Of a stretch of DNA of 64,000 bases, positions 1 to 11,440 are shown piece after piece; positions within the stretch are counted from its first letter, which is position 1; each line of letters starts with the position of its first letter. This DNA is from Carallia brachiata (lineage: Eukaryota; Streptophyta; Magnoliopsida; Malpighiales; Rhizophoraceae). The notes beneath the pieces were generated by a model that saw only the letters and a program-made list of their open reading frames with translations, was not told the DNA's origin and searched no databases. Made by a program: the position numbers and the translations under genes. Where the stretch lies: assembly GCA_021464245.1 (NCBI GenBank), contig JADCRB010000016.1, positions 568,348 through 632,347 on the forward strand. The letters are read 5' to 3'.

Positions 1-910
1 GATCATTGCTTCCCTCTCCTCCTACTTTATATTATCCAAACCACACTATAAAGTTCCTTAATCTCTTGTTTGGGGAAAAAAGGGGGGAGGATTAATATGA
101 GATGAATGAATGTAAGAATAATGAATGTGAGAGAGTAGTTGCCTTTTCTATATTTGAGAGTGTGTAATTTGAAAAAAAAAAGTAAAAATAGTTTGTTTAT
201 AAATAAATAAAAAATAAAAAGAAAGAAAATTATATACTATAATATCAATTATACAATTAAAAAGTAATATTAAAAAATTGAACTAAAAGATATAAAAGTA
301 ATTTAATTAATAAAATTAATTTATATGCCAATCCCCCAAAATGGTGGGGCTCAGAGAAAAGACCGACGCTACCATTTTGTCATATATATATATATTGCTT
401 CTCTTCCCCAAAACAATTGCATCTCCTCCATTTCTCTCACATTCTTTCTATTCGGAGTTAAATGTCAATTAAGCAACTTACGTATTCTTTTTAGAATCTA
501 AGCCTGTATATTTTATCACATTTAAAACTTTAACGTACATTTGTCTCATTTGCAAATTTTGATGTATAGTCTCAGTCATTTGTGTTTGCAATTCACTCCG
601 ACGGTAATGAATTCTTCAGTCGTAAAGTCATATAAATTTTCATTTAAAGTTCACAATTATTTTTTTTGCATCAGTAACTTTACCATCGACCAACCATCGA
701 GACATGTATGTGCCTCTAATGATTCTAACTACAAACTTGAGCGTGTTTCATCAAGGATATCACCCTACTCTACTAAACAACAACAGTTAATATTACAGTT
801 TTGAATAGTTAGTTTCACAGTTTTGAAAAGGAAGAATCAAACTGCTTCTTAGTCAGTTTCAATTCGATTCAAACCGATGGTCAAATAGAGAAGAATTAGG
901 AATCAAATAG

Positions 911-916
911 CTATAT

Positions 917-963
<47 letters not shown>
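911..963. repeat. (AT)n microsatellite
   Basis: About 50 bases of almost uninterrupted AT dinucleotides, flanked by ordinary AT-rich sequence. Such tracts are length-variable between individuals. Confidence 0.95.
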
Positions 964-965
<2 letters not shown>

Positions 966-1224
966 AAATTTACATTGGTTGAAGAATTTACACAAATATA
1001 AAATTTTGTTGGGAAAGTTTAGGACAAGTTTGGCTATGCTTTTAAATTTTTGCTATTAATTTTTGTTGGCCGATGTTCTGATTATGCTGTTTGCGATGTA
1101 TTATAAATAATGTTTTTTATAAACTTTTGATTTTTAGCAATAATAACTAATCTTTTATTTTGCAAAAGTTTTCTTTTAAGAAACACTGTTGGTATGCTAA
1201 TTTGCTAACAATGAAAGTGCAGAC

Positions 1225-1460
1225 AAGTTAGAGAGAGAATGTGCAAGTGAGTGAGAGAGAAAATGGGTAGAAAGTTAAAGGGCGGAGAGAAAAAACAAAA
1301 AAAAAGAGAATGGCTAGAAACAGTAAAGACAAAAAGGTGGAGAGAATGGCCAGAGAATAGGCAGAGAGAGAAACATAAGAGAGAGAAAGGGTAGAGGGAA
1401 AAAATAGAGAGAGAAAGGAAAAAAAAAAAGGAGAGAGAAAGATGAGTGTAAGAGACATAA
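1225..1460. repeat. purine-rich GA/GAGA tract
   Basis: The plus strand is strongly biased to A and G, with repeated GAGAGA runs broken by AAAAA stretches. The open frame on the opposite strand is an artefact of this composition (Ser/Leu/Phe-rich). A GAGA-type regulatory role is possible, but no neighbouring gene supports it. Confidence 0.7.
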
Positions 1461-2333
1461 TGTCTAAAGGAAAGGATTGAGTAGCATAAGTTTTAGAAAA
1501 GTATGATCACATGTAAAGGAAATGATTGAGCTAGTTATAAGTTCTCTATATGCCTACTATATATATGATATATATCAATCAAAAATTTTGAACACATGTA
1601 TTAAAAATATCTTATACGTGTATTAGATGTGTTTGACATATAAATTAATAATATTTGCACGTGTTTCTAAATTTTTTTTAAAATTTTTTTATTAGATACA
1701 TTTTAAATTATCTGACAAATGTTTAAAAAATACCGAACAGTATTATTTTCTAAATAGATATCTAATATGAACACACATTATTTTACAATTGTAGTTTAAT
1801 ATACAATTACAATGTAATTTAAATATAATTTACCATATTACAAGATTTGTTATGTCAATTGCTTTTTCGTCTATCATCTACCCAACTGGACCTCTTTTTT
1901 TTTTCTTTGAACAGAACAGAACAAAGCAGAACAAAAGTCCAACTGGACCTACTCAACTTGAGACTAAGTGCACCACTTAGGATGTATGAAGACGTGCATT
2001 TTGACGAAGTGTTTGTATTGGATATGCGCTGGATATGGTATAGATATGTGTTTAATATATTAAAAATGTATTTATCAAAAAAATTTTAAGAAAAAATTAG
2101 AAACGGTTCGGATACGTTTCAAATACACTAAAAATATATTTAAAATAGATGAATGTCACATTTAAAAAACAATAAAAATAAAAACGAATGAAAAAGTGAT
2201 GATGGTGGCCATCTCACATGGCCGAAAGGCCAAATTTTCAAAAGGAAGGACTTGGACGAGGAGGAAGAATTTTTTTCAAATTGTATACTCTTTTTTTTTT
2301 TTTAAGGTCATTTGCTCTCTAGTATTAGTATTT

Positions 2334-2352
2334 TGTGTGTGTGTGTGTGTGT
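2334..2352. repeat. (TG)n microsatellite
   Basis: About nine TG units in a row in AT-rich intergenic DNA. Confidence 0.9.
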
Positions 2353-3138
2353 AAGATCCTAGATATACCTATATAAGATTTATTTTAACAACAACAATTA
2401 AATTTTGATCTAAAATTTGAGTTATAATTTATATTATATTTTGAATAATAATATTTACTTAAAATTATAAGTGTACATAAACACAAATATAAATATACAG
2501 TCATATTTATTATGTATTTATATATTTTTTTAAATTAACATATCGTGTATCAGTATTTATCATATCCGTACAACTTTAAGCACCATATAGAGGCTGAAGA
2601 GAGCAAATTAGATTGGACTACTTTGTTTTTTCTTTTTGGTGAATTTGGACTACTTTGTTAGGAGTATAGCAGGCAAGTGATCTTAAATGTAACTCCACTA
2701 AGCCTTCCGTCCTTGATTCTCCCTTGGATTCAAATTAGGTAATCATTCTCACCGATTTTCCGCTAGATCTTGCATGGATTCATTTATCTTATTTTTTAAA
2801 TTTTAATTTATTAAAAAATTTATTAAACAATAAATTATACAATAAAAATTATCTTTATTCTATTCTTATACCCAACTCAATTTTTAGTATTAGAACTCAA
2901 GGTCTCGTCCCAAATAAAAGTCTTAAGTTTTTTTCTTTATTTTTATTACAAAGGAAACCAAAGACCGTACAAAATAACCAAATAAGTAAAATTGAAACAC
3001 ACAAACTAAAAAGATTTGTCTCTTTTTTGTTTTTTTGGTTTACAGATTTGTCTGTTTTTAACACGGTCATAGTGTCATGCGCTTTGAAGGAGTGAATTCA
3101 TGTATCTTGGATCACGTGGACAGCGGTCATTCGTATAT

Positions 3139-3610
3139 TGTATTTGGATAAAATTCTTAAAAGAGAAGAAAGTAAGAGAGAGAAAAGTAAAGAAGATAAT
3201 TATTAGAGAAAAAAATATTTTTTATCATCTCTTATATTTAAAAAGAGGAGATAAGAGAGAAAAAAATATAAATTCTTTTATTTAAGAAAAGGTGAAAAGT
3301 GGAAAAGAGAAATATAAAATGTGTTGAAATAATAATTTTATCTTTCATAATATATTTTACTAAAATATTTTGTTTAGGTAAAATTGTAATTTTTAAATTA
3401 TATGAGCGATAATTGAGTTATTTAATAAATTTAATAAGAAAACAAATAATTTTCCTTCTATTTTTTATAAGATTGATTTTGAAGGGTAAAAAAAATTAAA
3501 AAATTAAAAATTTTCTCTTCTCTACCTTTTAAATATCTCTTAAATACAATAATTTATCTTAATTTTCTTACTTTCTTCTCTCTCCTCCACTTTTCTTCCT
3601 CTCAAATACA
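3139..3610. mobile_element. candidate MITE / foldback element upstream of URM1
   Basis: The left end starts TGTATTTG and the right end finishes CAAATACA, a perfect 8-bp terminal inverted repeat. Inside the ends the arms stay loosely complementary: the left arm is purine-rich (AAGAAAGTAAGAGAGAGAA) and the right arm is its pyrimidine-rich counterpart (CTTACTTTCTTCTCTCTCC). About 470 bp, AT-rich, without coding capacity, which fits a non-autonomous DNA transposon. No clear target-site duplication was found, so the superfamily is open. It ends about 200 bp before the URM1 start codon and may overlap its promoter. Confidence 0.5.
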
Positions 3611-3816
3611 GTGTTAATGTAACCCATATGAGCGTCATCGGCCCAACCTGACATCAAAAGGGTTTTAGTGTTGAGCGTTTCAACGGCAAAAACGATGTCG
3701 TTGTGGGTCATTCAGGCTAAAGAAAGAACACAGAAAAACATAACAGAAGTCAGGGCGTCTTCTCTTTTGTCCGAAGTCCATCTAGGGTTTTTGATTGTCG
3801 AGCAGAGACGGAGAAT

Positions 3817-4834
3817 ATGCAGCTCACTCTCGAATTCGGGTAAATTGTTCTTTTATTCTTTCAGAAAAATAATAATTCGAGTAACGCTTAGACAAGCCAT
3901 GTTTTTTTTATTGAAGATTCATGATTGATTTTGATAATGTTCCTGTTCAAGTTGATAGTTTTGTGTTTTTTCACTTGAATTTCTTGGTCCGGATTGTTTG
4001 CCCCTCGGCCGTTCATGAAATTCTTTAATTTTTATTTTTCTTGGTTTCTAGTTATATTCTATTTGCATTGACCCATTTTTTTTTTTCTTCTTTTTTACTG
4101 CCCTTCATAATTCTTTGCGGATATGACTCTGCTTTTTTAATTTTTTTTAATTTTCGTTTTTTATCTGATGCAGTGGGGGACTAGAGCTTCTTTGTGAGTC
4201 TTTAAAGATACATAATGTTAATGTTAATGTTGACCCAAATATTGGGACTGGAAAGGTAAATTTTTTTTTTTTTTAAGCTTTGGATGAATCCGCATACGTT
4301 ATTAAGCTTTTGTTTTTTTCTTTTTTTCTTTTGTCTTATCTTGTCAATGTTTGACGGTTTATTGTATAAAGCTTTGTTTCTCAATAGATGTGGATGTTGA
4401 TCCTTTCTTCTTTTTTGGTAGTTAACCATGAAAGATTTACTTGCCTGGGTTCGTACGAATTTGATCAAAGAGAGGCCTGAAATGTTCATGAAAGGAGACT
4501 CAGTGTAAGTTCAAAGGTCTTTATATGTTCTACTTCGAGGTTATGGGTCATTTTGCATATATTGTGAAATTCTTTTCAGATGGATATTTTTTGGAAGATT
4601 TTTTGTTAATGTGCAAGAGGCTAATAATCTGGAGATTGTTTTGGTTAGGACTTATAAGTTTGCTATATTAAATGCTGTTTGTGTTAAATGAGTTGACATA
4701 TTCATTTGTCAATCAGGAGGCCTGGTGTTCTAGTCCTTGTGAATGATTGTGATTGGGAGCTTAGTGGCCAACTTGAGACGGTACTGGAAGAGAAGGATAC
4801 AGTAGTCTTCATTTCGACCTTGCATGGGGGATAG
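3817..4834 (+). CDS. URM1: ubiquitin-related modifier 1 homolog (URM1)
   Basis: URM1 is a ubiquitin-fold protein whose C-terminal Gly-Gly is thiocarboxylated; it donates sulfur for 2-thiolation of wobble uridine in cytosolic tRNAs and can be conjugated to proteins. Four coding exons join in frame: 3817-3839, 4174-4255, 4422-4504 and 4717-4834, all with GT-AG introns. The product is 101 residues, the usual family length. It begins [15 protein letters not shown], contains [17 protein letters not shown] and ends in STLHGG before TAG, keeping the terminal diglycine. A VNVNVD stretch near residue 25 comes from a GTTAAT repeat and adds two residues compared with the Arabidopsis protein as I remember it. 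The start is the first ATG after a leader with an AGGGTTTT motif. Identity is very secure; exon borders were set by eye. Confidence 0.95.
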
Positions 4835-5009
4835 TATTTGGTTGAATCGCTCTCTTCTGGATGGTGGTGAAGTTGTCCCTTCCTATTCATAGATATTGTA
4901 GCCTTGTACACGTTCTTCACAATTGAAGATGCTGCATCAATGCAGATGCTTTAAAGCATTCGGAAAAGACCTGGGTTGTGACTTGTTGTACCCCGAAAAG
5001 TATTGATGC

Positions 5010-5156
5010 TACGCTTCTACTATATAACTGGAATGATTATGGAGTAGTAGTTTTGCTTGTTTTTACAAAATCTTTACAGCAGTCTCGTCAGTGGTGATTG
5101 TCTTTTTGGTAATTTCTGCTACTCTATAGTCATTCCAGTTACACGTTATAAGCGTA
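5010..5156. repeat. imperfect inverted repeat 3' of URM1
   Basis: Arms of 38 bp at 5010-5047 and 5119-5156 are inverted copies, 31 of 38 positions matching, including an uninterrupted ACTGGAATGA core. The spacer is about 71 bp. It could be the ends of a small foldback transposon or a stem in the URM1 3' untranslated region, since it starts about 175 bp after the stop codon. Confidence 0.7.
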
Positions 5157-5268
5157 CGGAGAACGAGCAGAATGAGATGTGGAAAGAGAGGCCATTTGGC
5201 CCTCCAGTTTTGTGATTGTGTCTAATCTTTTAATTTCTCCATTATTAGACATGTTATTTGAGCCAAGC

Positions 5269-6270
5269 GGCATGTGGGTTGGTCTGGCCCAATTTGGCAT
5301 AGGTCATGTCAAACACGACTTGTATTGTATAGTATCGGATTTGAATTAGATACGATTAATGTTACAGCTTGAGTTGGGTTTATATTTTTTGGCCCATGGG
5401 CTAGGCCAGGCATGACCCATAATGGGCTCATACTTAGGCATGTCCCGTGTCTGGACACGGCCCAAGCAAGACCCATAAACGGGCTCAGCACAAGCCTTTT
5501 TAAAAAGGAGTTTAAAAGCAAAATAAAAAAAAATAGACAACAAGTCTTAAATTATGATTAAAAAGAATAAAAGTATCAATTTCTTTTACTAGATTAAGTG
5601 TAATGGTTTATATATTTTCTTTATTTTTAATTTTTATTTAACAAAATAGAATATATTATTATTTTATAAGAGTTTTTTATTCATTTTTTCTTAAATTATG
5701 AATTACAAAAGTTAGAGATAATATTTATATAATATGTTTATTTAAATTTTAAAAATTGTCTGTGACATAATATTTTGTCTGTATTTTTTTTTGTTAAAAT
5801 TTAATATTTTACTTTTGTAATTAATTATTTTAAATCTTAACTTCAAATATTTAATAATAAAAAAGTAATATTTTTTTAATCTTTCACTTAAATTTTATAT
5901 TTATTTATTTATAAAAATGCATAATACTATTTAAAAACGATAAATGACATAAATACGATTTGATTTAAATATGATCAATCACTTAGGCACATTATAGTTT
6001 GGGCATGATCAATGACTTAGACACGATAAGGCGAGCTACCTAATTACTGTACGGTGAGTAGCGCAGACACGGTATAGTGAGAGACATAAGTACGACACGA
6101 CACGAGCCTATAGCGCTTGGGTTTATAAACCGTTCTAAACTCATTATCTAAATTTTTAAATACGACACGACATAAAAGACAAATCGATCGTGTTAATTCA
6201 TGACATGAAATATGTGAGATTAAAAAAAAATTAGGTCATAACATATCAAACATGACACATTCGACATGCC
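5269..6270. mobile_element. candidate non-autonomous repeat element
   Basis: The segment opens with GGCATGT and closes with ACATGCC, a 7-bp inverted end. Unlike its AT-rich surroundings, the first 250 bp carries repeated GGCCCATGGGC / GGGCTC motifs, and the last 250 bp carries repeated ACGACACGAC / TAGACACGAT motifs. The middle is plain AT-rich DNA. No coding capacity. Motif style resembles dispersed non-coding plant repeats; family and target-site duplication could not be established. Confidence 0.35.
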
Positions 6271-8233
6271 TATCCATTGGAACCCAAAAACAAAAGGAAA
6301 ATCCTTTTTTGTTTTTTGTTTTTTTTAATTGGCTTTAAGTAACACGCTAAAACCAAGACTTTCACGTATGGAGATGCCATTAAGATTTACAGCTCATTCA
6401 TATCCAGATGAGAAAGTTTTGCCAACTTGATTCACCTCAACCTCTTTACAAGGCTACATGTATACTAGGCTGCAAATAGATTTTTCCATATATTCTATCC
6501 TTGTCCGAAATAGACTCTTTTTGGGGTCATACATCTTTGATTTATTAATTTCTGTCGACCGTTTGTTGCTTGGTTGAGCTTCTAATCTAACTAAAATATA
6601 GCCAAGTTAGGTATTTTGGATAAAGTTCTCGCAAAATGTAGGAAATCTGAATTTTAAGAACACACCTTTCCAACACTAAACAGTGCGCACCTGACTGCAG
6701 TGTGTTTTTTTTTTTTTTTTTTAATGACAAACCCAAATCACAGAAACTGATCTTACTTTATCCAAAACATACAAAAACACAAATTTTCTGTTGTAACTAG
6801 AAAATTAACAAACTAATCTAGTGTATTTGTATATAATATGAGATGGTTTAAACATCCGATTTCTATATTTTTTGGCCTTTTTTCCCCCCAAAATTTCATC
6901 TCGTAGTTAAGTAAATAAATCTTGACAGCATCACGCTGTCACTTGCTTTTATCGAACGAAAACTGGATGCTAAGACATAATTCTTTCTGCCTATTTTGAA
7001 TTACAAATAGATCCTAATACAAAAAGGTGTTGGATAAAAATAATGTTGTTTCGATGCTTTAATGTTACAAAAGAGGTATTAACAAAAAAAAAAAAAGAGA
7101 AAATTTTACATGGCCTCGTACGGTGATGTAGAGGCGGAGTCGCGTGCTTTACTATTATGAACGATAATTGCATGTTTTATCTTTCAGTGTATCATCACAA
7201 TTAATAATGATTAAAAATATACAATTAATAATCATAAATATTATTAAGTAGTGTGGAATTGATAATAATAAATAGTTTTATAATTTTATTCAAATAATTT
7301 ATCTGTTTTATATTTTTTTGTGAATTTACTTTATAACTATTTGAAATTATTTAAATAAAACTACCTCTTTTTTTTTTTCTGATCATAATTGTATAATAAA
7401 GGTTTGAGTTTTCTCCACGTCATTCATAAAAAAACATGAAGATAAAATATTCTAACTTCAAATAGTGCATGTATTAATAACATAATTAATTTATGCCCTA
7501 TATAAGACATTTTAATAGTTAAAAATTTAGAATTTTATTTTACATGTTTCAAATTTTAATCATAATAAAAGATATAAAATATATGAGAATGTGAAGATTT
7601 GTTTTATTATATAGTTCATAATTTAATAAATTTTTGAATTGAAATATACATATTATAATTAATCCCAAATGAAAACCCAGCCCGAACTTAAGAGGGTTTA
7701 GGAGTTGCTTAAAGGCTTGTTATTATGAAACTAAGACATGTGATACATCGTCAGTGGATGCTCTTTTTTTGTTTTTTTAATATGAGATTACATAATATTC
7801 AGTTCAATGAATTAATTAATATAGATCAATCCGGATAAAATTTTAAAAGGCGATGAAAGTCTCATAACATGTATTTAACGCAGTTAAATTTTTAAAAATT
7901 AAAATTTAAAAATTTCTAATTAAATAATAATAAACTTTTATCATATATATCAGCATTTTCTAGTTTAAAGTGGATATTCTCAATTCCTTAGAACTGTCAA
8001 CCACTTCTAGCCCCCTAACCAAATAAGAAAACAAGACAAAGCCTGGCCCATACCGATTGATAGCCTTCCAAATTCCTCCGATTCTATGCGCCTTCGGCCC
8101 TTCACATCTTCACCTGCGCCCTTGTCAAAAAGATTGCTCTTTTTCTTACCTTTTTTTTTTTGGTACCAAAAAAAAGAAAAAATATTCATCTTCTGGCCTT
8201 GCTTGCATGTGTTGGAGAAACGGGTAACACATA
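6271..8233. other. intergenic DNA and GEN1 upstream region
   Basis: AT-rich sequence with poly-T and poly-A runs and no recognisable coding exon. The last 230 bases before 8234 are richer in C and G and probably hold the GEN1 promoter and 5' leader. No confident TATA box was picked. Confidence 0.6.
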
Positions 8234-11200
8234 ATGGGGGTGGGAGGCAAATTCTGGGATTTAATAAAACCCCATTGCCAACAAGAAGGTCCGGACTTCT
8301 TGAGAGACAAAAGGGTCGCCGTCGATCTGTCCTATTGGATCGTACAGGAGACTGCCATCAAAAACCATGTCCGGAAGCCCCATCTCCGCCTCACCTTCTT
8401 CCGTACCATCAATCTCTTTTCAAAGGTCTCGTCTTTTTCCTTTGTCTTTTTTTCTTTTTCTTTTTTCAAGTGTTTTTCATTCCGTTTTCGTTTTCTGGCC
8501 ACCAGAGTTGATATAAAAAAACTACTCTTTTTTGGTAGTTTGGAGCATTCCCAGTGTTTGTTGTTGATGGGACCCCTTCTCCTTTAAAGTCCCAGGCTAG
8601 GATTGCAAGATTCTTTCGTTTTTCTGGCATTAATCTTTCCAGTTTGCCGTTGCCCGGAGACGAGGTCTTGGTTGAGAGAAACCCGGCCTTCTTGAAATGC
8701 GTTCAAGAGTGTGTGGTGAGTTATCCGAGTTACTTCATTCTTACTGATATCTTCCTTGGCGTTATTTTTATATGGGGTTGACGATATTTTCTTCCATCTA
8801 CGATTGTGCTTGCATTGATGAGATAATTCTTGCTAGAGTTTTTTTTATTTTTTATTTTTTTATTTTTAGGAACTGCTGGAGCTTTTAGGAATGCCAGTTT
8901 TAAGAGCAAAAGGGGAAGCCGAAGCATTGTGCGCTCAGCTAAACTATGAAGGTCATGTAGATGCATGCATCACAGCTGACAGTGACGCCTTCCTCTTTGG
9001 GGCTAAATGCGTGATAAAATCCATCAGGCCCAGCACAAAAGTAGGTATATATATATATATATATATATTGCTTTCATGGTTTGAATCTGTCATCAGTTGT
9101 TATGTATGAATATTGCCATTCAATTAATTATGATGTACGCTTGAATAGTTCATTTTTAATTGGTTCTTCACAATTTTTAGCAGCACAGTTCTCTTTTTCT
9201 ACAGGAACCTTTTGAATGCTACCATATGTCAGATATTGAAAGTAGTCTTGGGTTACAGAGGAAACAATTGATAGCCATCTCTCTTTTGGTTGGTAACGAC
9301 CATGACATGAGAGGAGTGCAAGGAATTGGACTTGAGACAGCCCTTCATTTTGTTCAAACTTTCAGTGAAGATGATATTTTGAATTGGTTTGCTTCTAATC
9401 ATGTCCTTAATGTTGTTGACAATATGGCTGAATGGTATGTGAATGCGTGCTGAGTTCTTCTCGTGAATTGAAATCACATCTTTTGCAGGTTGTGTGAGAT
9501 AGGCCATAATAATATTCCTCTCATTGAGAGTTCTTCAAAAGTTACAGACAACCTTATGAGCAGTCCAGACAAGAACTTAGCAAAATCAAGAGTTTCTCAT
9601 TGCTCGTTTTGTGGGCATCCAGGCACCAAAAGAGCACATCTTCAGTTATCTTGTCAATACTGTATCACCAGTGATGGTAAGGGCTGTATAAAGAAGCTAG
9701 AGAGTTTCAAATGCAATTGTACCTCGTGTGAGAAGGTATACAGATATCGGTTTACTTTTCATGTCAATTACTTTAGTGGACAGCTCTTATGTTCTTTGAT
9801 TGCTGGCTTATGATATTCCAAAAAATGAGCTGGTCGAATCATTATCTATACATTTTCTATTTTTTCTCTGGCAGGTTCGGATAGAAAAGGAGCAAGTAAA
9901 ACATGAAACATGGTGGATAAAAGTCAGCAACAGGATTGCTATGGAGCAAGATTTTCCCAATTATGAGATCATTGATATGTATTTGTGCGACAACAATGGA
10001 AATTTTGTTGGTATTTGCAGTCTGATATATTTTTTTTCCTTTTGTCTCAACCCATCCTAGCCCTCTTCCATTTTTTTTAAAATGCACGATTTAGAGTTAA
10101 AAGTTTTGAGAAATGTTTGTGTCACAAGATTACCTTCATTTGGATGAAATATATTTAAATTAACATTTGGTTTTGCCTTCTCCAACTTAACTGAGTGTAA
10201 ATGATTGATATCAACCCTGCTTTGCTGTTGTGTCGTTGATATCTTCCTTGAATAGCTTTTTGGTTTAATATTGTATCTTGGATTATTTCGTGTGCAGCTG
10301 GTGGTAGCCCCTGCATATCCTGGGGAAGCCCAAACACTGGTATGGTAGTCGATTTCTTAGTTTTTCATCAACACTGGGAACCGGCTTACATTCGACAGAG
10401 GATGCTTCCCATGCTGTCCACCATATATTTGAGGGAAATGGCTGCCAAACCTAATGAATCATTGTTGCATGGGCAATATGAATTTGATTCAATTCAACGG
10501 GTCAAAGTAAGATATGGGCACCGATCTTATGTGATTAAGTGGAAGAAAGCCGTAGATAGCATTGGCAGTGGGATCCATAAAAGCCTTGTTGCAGAGTCTG
10601 ATATGCAGCAAGTAGAAGATGTGGAAGTTGATGAGCCAGCTGATGAATTGGATGGGGCTGATGAATTGGATGGGTATGATGTCCCTCAGATTCATGTTAA
10701 TGATGGTTTCTTGTTTACTGATGAGAATATGGAGCTTATTCGTTGTGCTTTTCCTAAGGAACTTGAAAGGTTTTTGGAGGAGAAGGTATCATTTCTTGCT
10801 CATTTATCTCATACTCTAGTTTGGTCAAATGGTGATGGTCCTCTTTAGATCCTATGTTTATGGATACTTGCTTTTTAGAGCAAATGAACATAAAGGGAGA
10901 CCGACTTATGGCACTGGTGACTATGCTGAGTGACTATGTATAGTAATTTTGATGGGTGCTTGTAGGAATATGGTGATAAAATCTATCATAGAATATGTTT
11001 CATATTGGGATATGTTTCCTTCTTCTAGTGACTTTGTTTAGTGTTTTGTAGGCCATGGAAATAGGTAGGTTTTCATGTCTCCTATTGCGTTTGTCATACT
11101 TTGTGCTCTAGAAACAAGTTACTCTTCACGGTTCACACTTTCAAGTAATTGCTTGTCTCTGTAACTGAAAACTGGCAGGAACTGAAAGAATCAAGACAAA

Positions 11201-11343
11201 GGAAGTGTTCAAGATTATCATCCCAAGGGTTCAATGATAAGTCAGAATCATCAGGGTCGAAAGGCGTCCAACTTAGTATAACCAAATTTTACCGTTCCAC
11301 CAAATTACAATTTAATGCAAACCAAGGAAGATGTAGCAAATAA
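8234..11343 (+). CDS. GEN1: GEN1-type Holliday junction resolvase (Rad2/XPG family)
   Basis: Structure-specific endonuclease that cuts Holliday junctions and related branched DNA in the nucleus. Eight coding exons join in frame: 8234-8425, 8539-8715, 8870-9040, 9205-9434, 9489-9735, 9875-10010, 10298-10785 and 11179-11343 (601 residues; Arabidopsis GEN1 is about 600). Catalytic acidic residues are in place: D31 (RVAVDLS), D74 (FVVDGTPSP), E139/E141 (KGEAEAL), D160/D162 (ITADSDAF) and D212 (LVGNDHD), followed by the helix-hairpin-helix GVQGIG. A cysteine cluster lies at about residues 295-337, and a chromodomain-like region follows around YGHRSYVIKWKK. QLSITKFY at 578-585 fits a PCNA-interacting peptide. 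The frame closes at TAA 11341-11343, but the family's C-terminal basic tail is encoded just downstream in another frame. The start is fixed by the family's MGVGG N terminus. SEND1 is the main alternative, but the similarity recalled is closer to GEN1. Confidence 0.94.
9046..9068. repeat. (TA)n microsatellite at a GEN1 splice donor
   Basis: About eleven TA units start within six bases of the intron 3 donor (GTAGG at 9041). Length changes here would sit directly beside the donor consensus. Confidence 0.9.
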
Positions 11344-11440
11344 CTCTGAAATTCAGGACGACAAGACATCAAAAGAGAAGCGGAAGTTCTCAAGTTCAAG
11401 GCTTCCAAAATCTGTGAGACGACGCCTTTTGCTTAAGTAG
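11344..11440 (+). other. out-of-frame GEN1 C-terminal tail
   Basis: Read in the frame one base on from exon 8, the sequence from about 11316 encodes a charged tail that includes KSVRRRLLL and ends at TAG 11438-11440. Arabidopsis GEN1 ends with a very similar KSVRRRLL motif, so this is almost certainly the ancestral C terminus. One extra base (or two missing) between about 11293 and 11335 puts it out of frame. It is either a real truncating indel or a sequencing error. Confidence 0.75.

Larger units (their letters stand above)
1..3138. other. AT-rich intergenic DNA without a recognisable gene
   Basis: Open frames here are short, low in complexity and match no family I know. The stretch holds an (AT)n microsatellite, a GA-rich tract, a (GT)n microsatellite and many A/T homopolymers. 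No splice-site pattern joins the short open frames into a plausible protein. Confidence 0.6.

Noticed and set aside
1228..1458. 76-codon minus-strand open frame
   Set aside because: Artefact of a GA-rich tract.
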